A DNA stretch of 64,000 nt, taken from NCBI RefSeq assembly GCF_027595985.1, contig NC_073307.1:11848432-11912431 (forward strand), given 5' to 3'. Origin of the DNA: Sorex araneus. Taxonomy: Eukaryota; Chordata; Mammalia; Eulipotyphla; Soricidae. The position numbers were made by a program, and so were the translations under genes. Below, in pieces: positions 22,858-32,600 of this stretch. Each line of letters begins with the position of its first letter. Within the stretch, counting starts at the first letter, position 1. The notes under the pieces were generated by a model. That model saw nothing but the letters and a program-made list of their open reading frames with translations. It was not told the origin of the DNA and made no database searches.

Positions 22858-23197
22858 ATGTACTTGTAGCAGTGGGGCTACATATCTCTTCATTTCCAGC
22901 AATGAAAAACTAATTATCAAATGTAGTAGGTCTGTCTCTCTTGGTTGGAAACTCCAACAACTATAGTGAGTTTTGTGTTGAATTATGGAATGTAATCAAG
23001 GTAAAGAAAAAATGAAATGAAATTCATTAGTTATACAGTAGGGGGTAGGGGGTGGGGGTGGGGGGTATACTGGGGTTTCTGGTGGTGGAATATGGGCACT
23101 GGTGAAGGGATGGGTGTTTGAATATTGTATAACTGACATATAAACCTGAGAACTTTGTAACTTTCCACATGGTGATTTAATAAAAAGTTTAAAAAAA
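22118..23197 (+). mobile_element. Composite retroelement, copy D
   Basis: Plus-strand insertion of 1,080 bp with a 15-bp TSD ATAAAAATGGAGAAA at 22103-22117 and 23198-23212. The 5' part holds CTCTGCGCCTAAAGACTTTG at 22123-22142 and again at 22418-22437 (295 bp apart), with a CpG-rich segment between. Then come CCCTGGACTTTATACAGAAA (22505-22524) plus AACCGCGCGGACGCGG, a family box at 22621-22672, a module with GCCCCACGC at about 22713, a (GA)n run, and a second family box at 22945-22997. It ends in a G-rich tract and the L1-like tail (GGGCACTGGTGAAGGGATGG at 23093, GTGATTTAATAAAAAG). This is the best-delimited copy of the family. Confidence 0.85.
22820..22855 (+). repeat. (GA)n microsatellite inside composite element D
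   Basis: An uninterrupted GA run lies between the two halves of element D, continuing a purine-rich stretch from 22747. Confidence 0.95.
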
Positions 23198-23289
23198 ATA
23201 AAAATGGAGAAAAGTATATTTAAGATTATAATTTGGAAGTTGTATTTATGTGACCTGCTTGTTTCCCAGAGGTGATACATATATTTCCA

Positions 23290-23705
23290 TATAAGTAAAA
23301 TTAACTGCACTTTATACCAAAAGCAAAATCTATAAAAATAAAACGTAGATGTAATAAAAGTTAAAACCTTCACTATGTGAGAAACTTTACTAAGGGGAAA
23401 AAATAACAGCAACTGATTTATAGAAAATACTTGATAACCAACTATCCAACAAAGACCTAATATCTAGACTACATTAAAGAATTCTCAAAATTCAATAGTT
23501 AAAAAAAATCCAATTAGCACATGGGCTAATGGCATAAATGGACATTTCAACAACAACAAAAATCAGTACTGAGATAGCAAATAAACATATGGAATGATGT
23601 TTAATGTCAGTATTCATCAGCGAAGTGCAAAAAAAGATAAAAACTGCAAAGTTAATTCAAATCAGACATAACTTTGATTAACCAATGACTTCCCAATGAA
23701 TACTA
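23290..23705 (+). repeat. Old degraded L1 ORF2 fragment
   Basis: CAACAAAGACCTAATATCTA, GCACATGGGCTAATGGCATA and TCATCAGCGAAGTGCAAAAA resemble the 3' part of mammalian L1 ORF2 DNA (where, for example, an AATCATCAGGGAAATGCAAA-type motif is conserved). Many stops and indels are present. Confidence 0.55.
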
Positions 23706-23757
23706 TGTCTTCACATTCCCCAAATAATCTGAGATAAATGCCTAGAGGAGAATGATG

Positions 23758-23800
23758 GGTGGGGGGGTGAGGAGGGTGGGGGGAGGGGGAGGAGAAGAAG
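23758..23800 (+). repeat. G-rich low-complexity tract
   Basis: Runs of GGGGGGG, GGGTGGGG and GGAGGGGGAGG over about 40 bp. Confidence 0.85.
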
Positions 23801-24006
23801 CAAATCTAGTGAAATCTGAATGTACTTGTTTGCAATCTTGAAACAGATTTGACAGCCAAGTAGCTTGATTTTAATATCTTAAATTTGAGCAAATATTTAA
23901 AGATTGCTATTTTATATTCATTTAAAGTCTTTTGGGTTTTTAAAATTAATTCTAAATATTATAGAAATGACAATGTTGGGATGTGCTACAACTATTACAA
24001 AATGTA

Positions 24007-24240
24007 TCACTCTATCACTGTCATCCCATTGCTCATCGATTGTTCCAGGCACCAGTCACATCTCCATTGTGAGACTTGCTGTTACAGTTTTTGGCATATG
24101 GAATATGCCACGGGCAGCTTGCCATGTGGGCGAGATACTCTCAGTAGCTTGCCGGGCTCTCCAAAGAGGAACGGAGGAATCGAATTCTGGTCAGCCTCGT
24201 GCAAGGCAGACGCGCTACCCACTGTACTATCGCTCCCGTC
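24007..24240 (-). repeat. Long-type SINE, full length
   Basis: Minus-strand copy with a perfect 15-bp TSD CTATTACAAAATGTA at 23992-24006 and 24241-24255. It is the clearest copy of the longer SINE type: SOR-like tRNA head, AGCAAGTCTCACAATGG-type body, ATGGGATGACAG near the end and a short CACTGTC/TATCACT tail instead of poly(A). Confidence 0.9.
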
Positions 24241-24351
24241 CTATTACAAAATGTACAGAAATAAATTCTTTTTTTTTCCCGGTTTGGCCCATCTTTATCA
24301 TTATGATCCCAAACCTACAATTTTGTATTTTTCAAATATATTTTTTATGGT

Positions 24352-24481
24352 ACTGTAGCACTGTAGCACTGTCATCCTGTTGTTCATCGATTTGCTCCAG
24401 CAGGCACCAGTACCATCTCCATTGTGAGACTTGTTACTGTTTTTGGCATATTGAATATGCCACAGGTAGCTTGCCAGGCTC
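24352..24481 (-). repeat. Long-type SINE, 5'-truncated
   Basis: Minus-strand 3' portion only, from the tail (CTGTAGCACTGTAGCACTGT, plus strand) to GCTTGCCAGGCTCAGCA. Confidence 0.8.
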
Positions 24482-24646
24482 AGCATTCATTAATACTTTA
24501 TAGGTGAGAATACATATTTTTAGAGTTATAAGATGTAATGAACATTAAATACCAAGCAAAAATTTCATAATTACCACTTAATAGTGATATTCTGGAGATT
24601 TCCAAATTTGTGTCATCACTGCTCACTTTTCATTAAAAATTACTCA

Positions 24647-24795
24647 GGGGCTGCAGAGATAGTACAGTGAGTAAAGCACTTGCCTTGCATGTGGCAGACC
24701 TAGGATCCATCCCTGGCACCATATATGGTGTACTAGGAGTAACTCCTGAGCACAGAGCCAGGAGTAAGTTCTGAATACCAATGTGGCCAAAAAGA
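24647..24795 (+). repeat. SOR SINE, older copy
   Basis: Plus-strand copy GGGGCTGCAGAGATAGTACA, flanked by the TSD AAATTACTCAG (24638-24648 and about 24795-24805). Confidence 0.85.
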
Positions 24796-24809
24796 AATTA
24801 CTCAGTAAT

Positions 24810-25240
24810 TACAAAGTAATTCAAATTGACCTGATTTAAGTGAACAAACAGAAATTGCCCCCAACCCCCAAAATGGCACCCAAGGCTACTACTGCCCTCC
24901 ATATCATTTCAGCAGCCTGGACTGTGGGTCAGGGTGTGAATGGCATTTACCCATTTGGGGAAACACTGTATTAGAATTTTAATATTTCTTTCAATGTAAG
25001 TTTTATTTTTGGTTCATCATGGAAAACACTTCATTTTCCTAATTGTTTTCCCGTTTCAAGTCTGGATGTGGAAAAACTCAACTTCAAAGTGAAAATTAAA
25101 TTAGAAATACAAACAAATCTAAAGATAGCATTAAAAGATTAAGTCAATTAGCTTGAATGAGCTACCTTACAAAACAAATTCAGATTCTCAAAAAGCAGAG
25201 TAAGCATTAACAGTATCTGCTTCATAAGCAATTCTATTTC
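24810..25240. other. Intergenic, no recognised feature
   Basis: AT-rich unique sequence. Confidence 0.5.
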
Positions 25241-25256
25241 TTATGGTAAGTACAGA

Positions 25257-25432
25257 CTTTTTTTTTTTTCTTTTTGGGTCACACCCAGCAATGCACAGGG
25301 GTTACTCCTGGCTTCACACTCAGGAATTACTCCTGGCAGTGCTCAGGGGACCATATGGGATGCTGGGAATCGATCCCAGGTCCACCGCGTGCAAGGCAAA
25401 CACCCTACCTGCTGTGCTATTGCTCCAGCCCC
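25257..25432 (-). repeat. SOR SINE, young copy
   Basis: Near-consensus minus-strand copy: T run, TTTTTGGGTCACACCCAGCA, GGAATCGATCCCAGGTCC, TTGCTCCAGCCCC. Confidence 0.93.
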
Positions 25433-25458
25433 CAGACCATTTCTAAAAAATAAGTTTA

Positions 25459-25627
25459 GTGGTGCTGCAGCAATAGTACAGCAGGCAGGGCATTTGCCTT
25501 GCATGTAGATGTCCTGGGTTTTAATACCCGGCACTCCCCAGATCCCTTGAGCCCTCCAACAGTGATCCCTGAGAGCAGTCAGAAGTAGGCCCTGAGCACT
25601 ATTGCATGTTCCTCCTCCTCCCCCCTC
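25459..25627 (+). repeat. Diverged SOR SINE
   Basis: Plus-strand copy with 12-bp TSD AAAATAAGTTTA at 25447-25458 and 25628-25639. Confidence 0.85.
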
Positions 25628-25782
25628 AAAATAAGTTTAACATATTTCAATATACATAGGCATTTCACTTACCATAACAAACTTTTTAGTCAATACTTTC
25701 TGCAATATGTAGAAGCACAGTGATCTGTTTAAAGAAATAGGCTATATGGAGATATATTACAAAGGGTCCTTCTATTTTAATA

Positions 25783-26009
25783 GCACTGTAGCACTGTCGT
25801 CCCATTGTTCATTGATTTACTCTAGCAGGCACCAGTAACATTTCCATTGTGAGACTTGTTACTGTTTTTGGCATATCGAATACACCATGGGTAGCTTGCC
25901 ACGCTCTGCCGTGCAGGCGAGACACTCTTGGTAGCTTACGGGGTCTCCGAGAGGGACGGAGGAATCAAACCCAGGTCAGCAAGGCAAACACCCTACTCAC
26001 TGTGCTATC
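25783..26009 (-). repeat. Long-type SINE
   Basis: Minus-strand copy: tail AGCACTGTAGCACTGTCGTC, then GCAGGCACCAGTAACATTTC, TTGGCATATCGAATACACCA, GGACGGAGGAATCAAACCCA, ending ACTGTGCTATCCC; the outermost head is lost. Confidence 0.85.
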
Positions 26010-26300
26010 CCAAATCTCATTCCATAGAACTTTAAAAATTATTAGTATTTTACAAATAGGAATCAATTTTTAAATACCTCCAGGAACTATAGAGAATTAG
26101 TAAAAAACATAAAGTAGTAACACATGTACCTCCTGTTAATTTTTCGTATTTAAAAATTTTTACTTTCTCCTTAAATTGTGATAACATAGGTTATAATAGT
26201 GTTAATATTTATGCATGAGGCATATAACATTGCTGTATTTATTGGCGTTTTAAGGCCTCTTGGCCTTTAAGTGTAATGTGCAGCCTACATTTTAAAAAAA
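26010..26300. other. Intergenic, no recognised feature
   Basis: AT-rich unique sequence. Confidence 0.5.
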
Positions 26301-26308
26301 CAATGCCA

Positions 26309-26490
26309 GGGGCTGGAGCGATAGCACAGCAGGTAGGGCGTTTGCCTTGCACTCGGCCAACCCGGGTTCAAATCCCAGCATCCCATATGGTCCCCTGAGC
26401 ACCGCCAGGAGTAATTCCTGAGTGCAGAGCCAGGAGTAACCCCTGTGCATCACCAGGTGTGACCCAAAAAGCTAAAAAAAAAAAAAAAAC
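26309..26490 (+). repeat. SOR SINE, consensus-like
   Basis: Plus-strand copy from GGGGCTGGAGCGATAGCACA to GTGTGACCCAAAAAGCT plus a run of about 16 A. A good reference for the family in this window. Confidence 0.96.
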
Positions 26491-26727
26491 CAATTCCAAT
26501 ATAAGTAGAATGAATTTAATGTTCAGGGATTTGTCCACTTTTTGGGAGACCACTTCCTTTCACTACATTTTTCTATATTTACTCCACAAAATTATTCTAA
26601 TCTTAGAACTACTGTATAAGTAGACGCAATGACATTTGCACATTGCTGTCAAAAGTCCTAAGTCCTTTGTCTTCCTTTTCTATACATAAATCTAGGAAAT
26701 AAGAAAGTGTCCACATTTTTTCCTTAG

Positions 26728-26885
26728 AGGATGGGCCACACATGGTCCTACTCAGGGCTTACTCATGGCTCTGTGCTCGGGGACCACTGTTGGCAGTGCT
26801 AAGACTATTTGCAGTTCCTGGATCAAACTAGTGTGGCTGCATATAGGGCAAGGACCCTAACTCTGTACTCTTTCTTCAGCTCCCA
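26728..26885 (-). repeat. Diverged SOR SINE
   Basis: Minus-strand copy: GGGCCACACATGGTCCTACT, CATGGCTCTGTGCTCGGGGA, head end TTCTTCAGCTCCC. Confidence 0.65.
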
Positions 26886-27770
26886 CAATTTATCTTTTGA
26901 TTTTTAAATTTTTATAAAGTTCTCTATGAGAATTTAATATTTTGAGAAAAGAAAGTCATGGTTTGTGGAGTAGCAAATCTCAAAGTTTCTGAAATCGGTT
27001 TTTTCTCAGCAACACACTTTTCATATCTAGATTTATTAAACACCTTTCTCGACGTTAATGCAATTGTTAAAAAATCATTTGCAGTCCATTATGAGTACCC
27101 TGTGTGACTGCCTCTCTTTCCCCTCCTATTATTACTTTAGCTTATGCTCTACAGCTCTCTTTTCTCATTTAGCAAAGTTTCTGCTCACTTACTTTTGATT
27201 GGTAAGACTATATGCTCAAAATATTTTAAGATTAGACTTCTTGAAAATGTGGTGAAGTACTCGCCAAGGCTTCCAAATCTCCTGATCTACCCCAGCCACT
27301 TAAGAGCTGGAATCAGATGACAAATGTGGTGGACAACCGTGGAACTCACCAGACTTCGGTTTCTGCTATGAAGAGTGTCAACACTAGACCCATTTCCCAA
27401 ACAGGACAATTTCACTCGTTTTGCTTTTACTTTTTAATTTCTATAATCTGGGGGATATTTCTGGCCACTCAAAAGAACAAAACTAAAATGAGGTTCCCTA
27501 GCCCCGGTCACTTCGACCGCTCTCCCCGCCACTTCCCTTTTAAAGGGCAGAATCCATTGCTGGCTTTAGGAGAAAAATCATTTCTCAGGGGCTAGCGAGG
27601 TGCGAAAAAGAGCCTGGGCGGAAGCTGAGGCAAGTCTGCCTGGACGGAGAAATCCCGAGAAAAATCTTATTTTTAAAGAGTAACTTTGTGGATCGGAGGC
27701 ATTATTTTGGGGTCAATCTTCGCGACTCCGTGAGGTGCCAAATCTGAGGCTCGTGGGTAAATTAGGTTTC
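26886..27770. other. Upstream flank of METTL14
   Basis: Unique sequence becoming more GC-rich towards the CpG island from about 27490. No exon is supported. Confidence 0.45.
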
Positions 27771-27779
27771 TTTCTTTCT

Positions 27780-27937
27780 TTTTTTTTGTCCTGCCACATT
27801 CGGGGCGATGCTCAGGTTTCACTCCGGGAGGTACTCGGGGCCCATACGGGATGGCGCAGATGGAATCCGAACCCGAACCCGAACCCGGGTCGGGCGCGTC
27901 TGAGGCAGACCCTCCCCGCTGTTCTATCTCAAGCCCC
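27780..27937 (-). repeat. SOR SINE with unusually high CpG and (GAACCC)n expansion
   Basis: Minus-strand copy about 150 bp upstream of the CpG island. It keeps many CpGs (GGGGCGATGCTCAGG, GGGTCGGGCGCGTCTGAGGC), and its B-box region contains three tandem (CGAACC) units where other copies have one. Confidence 0.75.
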
Positions 27938-28013
27938 GTCATTCTTGGACTCACAAAACTTCCCTGACTGGAGGTGCTGAGCACCAAGGCCCAAAACCAA
28001 CTCACCACACCAA

Positions 28014-28053
<40 letters not shown>

Positions 28054-28064
28054 GTAATAATAAT
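28014..28064 (+). repeat. (AAT)n microsatellite
   Basis: About 11 tandem ATA/AAT units followed by an imperfect extension, at the upstream border of the CpG island. Confidence 0.95.
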
Positions 28065-28687
28065 ACCAAATCAAAGGGGTTTCCCGGCGGCGCCGGCGGG
28101 CGCGTTTTTACGGATAAGAGGGAAACCCGGAGGGCAGACACTAAGAAGCGCTGAGGTGGACAAGAGCGCTCAGGGAGCAAATGATGCGTCAGGGTGACAA
28201 GCCAGATCGAATTTGGGGGTTTCGGTGAGGGGGAAAAAAAAAAAACCCAAATCCCCAACCGCTGGTTTGACGTTTTTCCAGCAGGGCGGACCACTGAGGG
28301 ACTGGGAGGGGGGAGGAAGGAAAAAATTGGCCCGTTCTGAGGAAACAGCGGGAGCACGCCACGGGGAGTCTGAGGCCGCAGGGGAAAGGGCGGGCGGGCC
28401 GCACGCCCCCGTGGCTGGGCTCGGTTCGAATCCGCGGCGACAGACGGGCGGAGGGGAATCCCCCATCCCCGGCCGCCGGCGACGGCCCCTCACGCGGCGC
28501 TATCCCGCGGCCTTCGGAGGAGCGGCGTCGGCGAGGAGGCGGGACTTCCGGGATCCGGGAGCCACTTCCGGCCGCGCCGGAACTAGCCACTGGGCCAAGC
28601 AGCGGGCGACCCCGGCCGCCGGCCGCTCCCGGAGAGTCGCGCGTTCCCCCGGTTGTGGATGGGAACTGGGCGGGGGTTTCTCTCTGG

Positions 28688-28703
28688 CGGGGGGCGGGGG
28701 GGG
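28688..28703 (+). promoter_or_regulatory. G-rich tract in METTL14 5' UTR
   Basis: GGCGGGGGGCGGGGGG-type sequence ending 24 bases before the start codon. Its G runs could support a G-quadruplex in DNA or in the 5' UTR; structure formation is inference. Confidence 0.45.
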
Positions 28704-28727
28704 CGCGTGAGAACCGGGCGCTGAGAC

Positions 28728-28793
28728 ATGGACAGCCGCTTGCAGGAGATCCGGGAGCGCCAGAAGCTACGGCGACAGCTCCTCGCGCAGCAG
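28728..28793 (+). CDS. METTL14: METTL14 exon 1 (coding part)
   Basis: Codons 1-22, ending LLAQQ. The donor is CAG|GTCCGCG and the phase is 0. The 5' UTR lies upstream within the CpG island. Confidence 0.97.
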
Positions 28794-29562
28794 GTCCGCG
28801 GCCCGGGGGTGTGTGTGGGGGGGGGGGGGCGGGGGGAGCTGGGGTGCGCGTGCGCGGCTGCCCACGTTCCCTGTCCCCTCCCCTCGCCCCCGACCCTTCA
28901 CCCCGCGCCCGCCCGGCTTCAGGGCTGCCCAGAGTTGTGTTCACTGCCCCGTCGTGGCGCTCGGTTCCCTCCCCCGATCGCGGCGGGAGGGGGGGAGAGG
29001 GGGGTGTCTCGAAAGCGTTAGTGGCCCTGCAGGGGTGCATTGCCCGCCGTTCGCGCAACCAAACTGGGGCTTTTGCTCTTTCCGGGGTCTTCTGCTCCTG
29101 CTGCTTCTGCTCGTGGCTGAACACCCCGTCCCGCCCCGGAGAGGGTGGCTTCGTGCTGAAAGGATCCTTTAAAAAAATTATCATTATTATTATTATTATT
29201 ATTATTGTTTTCCTCTCACTTTGATGGGAGCAGATCTAAAGTTTGCATTGGAAATAGTGTTAAGGCATCGGTGATTTGGATTCTGACCGCCCCTCGGTCC
29301 CCACAGCCTAGGTGCTAGTGACTTTCTCGGGAGGATTAATGCTGAGAGAGGCTTCGTGGATTAATTCAGTCTGACGCGCCAGTCAGTTGGAGCTCGGTTC
29401 GTCTCCAAGTCTTGCTTCACAGAGCAATCTTCAGGGCTTCGAGGGAGAAGGGGAGGGCTTGAAACCAGAGGCTGGCCTTTCTGGTCAGTTTCTTCAGGTC
29501 CTTGAAAATGATGGGCGGGACACTCACGAGCTGAGCTTTAATGCAGCATCGTGTTGTTCCTT

Positions 29563-29601
<39 letters not shown>

Positions 29602-32600
29602 TTATTTTAGTAACTGCCAGTTTGAAGCCTATATTCTTTCTTCATCTGACGAAAAGATTGATAGTAGAGTGGTAAAAATTGGGGTATTGGAATCTAATCT
29701 GTTCTTGGACCACTTATATGAGTCCGGACAAATCGGAAATCATTTTTCTCTCTTTTTTAAAAAAAATAAAATAAAACGGTGGTGGGGGTGGGGGCCAGGC
29801 ATATGGTGTGATGGGACCATGCGCAGTGCCGGGATGGAAGCTGAGTTAACCACATACAAGGCAAGAACCTTAGTCCCCTGGGCTGTGTCTCTTGCCGTGT
29901 AACATTTTAATGAAAGTTGGTTTATTTACTATCAGAAGAGCAAAACTTACTGTTTTTCATAGCATAATGCCTATTAATACTATAAACATTATTAGCTGGT
30001 CTTTTTTTTCTATTTTGGTGATTGCTTGCTTTATTCTTGATTATTTAGGAAATTGGACGTGGGGTATGAACTCAGGGCTTCACTGGTAGACAGCCCTTGC
30101 CTTGCATAAAGTCCTAGGTTCAATTCTTGGTGACATCCAAATAAATAAATAAAAGGAGGAGACTAGCTACAGTGAAGTGCCTTTATTTCAAACTGTAACT
30201 GAAAGCCTGGAGAGAAAATACAGTAGGTAGCAACCTGGCTTGGATCCCTAACACCACTTAAAGTCCTGGGAGCACTGCCAGGAGAGTGATCCCTGAGCAC
30301 TGTTTTCATCGGGCCAAATTGTCCTTCATTTGCAGGGTATTGTTCCAGAGTGTCCTCATTTTGTTCTCCAAGATAACATCCATTTGCTGAGGAAGTGGCA
30401 ATTAAAAATAAAATGACTTAGTTTATTAAATGCAGCTTCCAGCTGGCTGAAATGTCTGCACACTGTGTTGGCATCTAATTTCTTTGTTTTTGCCTTTTCA
30501 CAGTTGGGAGCGGAAAGTGCTGACAGCATTGGCGCTGTGTTAAATAGCAAAGATGAGCAGAGAGAGATTGCTGAGACGAGAGAAACTTGCAGGTCAGGCA
30601 AATGATTTTTTTTTTAACAATTGTATTGATGTTGAGAAAGGAGTGTTGTTTAATAAATCTAGGTATGAAGTGTGCTGCTATGAAAAACATCAAAAACAGA
30701 TTTCAGAAACATTGAGATTTCCTAGTTCACAAATTATGGCTTTTCATTTTCTCAAGATAGTAAATTCTCATAAAAAGAATTTTATAAAAATTTCAAAAAT
30801 GGAATGTTCAAACAAGAATCAGCTTATGTGCCAAAAATAACTATATTTCTAAAATTGTAAGACATGGGGGCCAGAGCAGTTGTACAGAGGTAGGATGTTT
30901 GCCCTGCTCTCGGCTGACCCAGGTTCAATCCTGGGCACCTCATACGGCCCCCTGAGCACTGCCAGGGGTGATCCCTGAGTACTACTGGGTGTGGCCCCAA
31001 AACAAAATATATAAGACAAACCATTATTCTCCAAGTGATGGCCACTTGATAGTTCACGAAGCATTTTGGAATTATTTCAGTATTATAATTCGAATATGAA
31101 TTTTGTTCTAGGTAGATAAGAATCTTCTATTTATAGAACTTTTTGTCAGACATCTGATAGGTGCTTCTTTTCCTCTTTTGTTAAAAAGAAGTATGGAATC
31201 ATCAAGTAGATTGAGTAACTCTTTACATGATTTGTAAACTAGGTGACTAGCTAGGTATGGTTTAGTCTAGAAAATTATATTCTTGCTCTCTTTCCATGAC
31301 CTGTTATTTACCATTATCAATAGAGTCATTTGTACATATTGAATATATTTGTATGTGATATTTCAGTTTAAAATTTTAGGGCATCCTATGATACCTCTGC
31401 TCCAAATGCAAAACGTAGGTATCAAGATGAAGGAGAGACAGATGAAGATAAAATGGAAGAATATAAGGCAAGTAGAGACGGGTGCACTTTGGTGGTCAAG
31501 AAAAAACCTAATTCTTCTATTAATAGATTCTTACGCAGGAAAACAAATTTGATGAACAAATTTGTTGATCTCTTTTTTGGGGGGTGGGAATGGTTGGGCC
31601 ATACCTGAGGGTGCTCAAGGGCTACCCCTGGCTTTGTGCTTGTGGATCACTCCTGGTGGTGCTTCAGGAATGATGGATGCTGGGCATTGACCCCAGGGCT
31701 CTTGCATACAAAGCATTTGGTTCAGCTGTTAACTCTCCAGTCGAGAAAGTTGGAATTTAATTTTAGTTACTTATTTGGGGGACGGTATGGCAGGACTTAC
31801 AGCAGTGCTTAAGGCTGGCACTTGTCAGGAGTCACCATGGATACATCCTGCTGGTTTGTGGGGAGAGGGGCATGTGCTACTGGGGATCGAACTCAGGGTC
31901 TCACCTGCAGAGCTACCGCTTAAACCATATCCCTGACTCCAGAACATTCCATTTTAAAACGTTTGAAATAATTGTCAGCATGTAGGTAACCAGGTAAATT
32001 CAGATAGTTTTATCATTTTAATGCAAGATTTATGCAGGCTAAATTATCTAAAGCTCTTCATATAATGTAAGTACTGGGCTATAATATATGAGAAGGAGAA
32101 AAATATGTTGGAAGCTGATATTTGCATCAGATTTTGGGAGGATGCAGTATTATCTTTTGCTGGGATTGTGTACTCCATGTTAACCATATAGGCTAGCATA
32201 GTTAAAATTATTTGGAGAAGAGGCCAGAGAGATTGCTCAGTCAGCTGTGTGCATGCCAAGTGGAGTGTATGCTCAATGATAGAAGTCTGCGAACCATTTT
32301 TGGCACTGGATGGTCCACTGACCATCCCTGGCTGCACCTATCTACTCCCCAGAAAAGCCTACTGTTCAGAAAATGAGTGCCACATGGCTGGGTAAAGCCA
32401 TTTCTGAGGGCCAGAGGGCTAGGACCTAGCGTAAGACACTTGCCGTGCATGCAGTTGCCCATAGTTCAGTCCATGGCACTGCATATGGTCCCTTGAGCAT
32501 CACCAGGTATAATAATCTCTGAGCACCACCCAATGTGGCCCCAAATAAATAAAAACCTCAGAAAACCCATAAACCATTTTTGAGAGAGGCCCAATAAAAA

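Larger units (their letters stand above)
28080..29065. promoter_or_regulatory. CpG island with METTL14 promoter and exon 1
   Basis: About 1 kb of CpG-dense sequence begins at TTTCCCGGCGGCGCCGGCGG (28079) and fades after GTTCGCGCAACC (29050-29061). It has no TATA box near the gene start. Two copies of the ETS-type motif ACTTCCGG lie at 28544-28551 and 28564-28571, with the inverse CCGGAA at 28577-28582, about 145-185 bp before the start codon; such clusters are typical of housekeeping promoters and would fit a start site near or just after them. The exact start cannot be read from sequence. Long overlapping frames on both strands (for example minus 28189-29184) reflect lack of stops in GC-rich DNA. 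Confidence 0.85.

Noticed and set aside
28189-29184. Long minus-strand open frame (331 codons) and several others across the METTL14 CpG island
   Set aside because: GC-rich DNA has few stops on any frame; the translation is Pro/Arg/Gly-rich without a domain and overlaps the METTL14 promoter and exon 1. A divergent non-coding transcript remains possible but cannot be shown.
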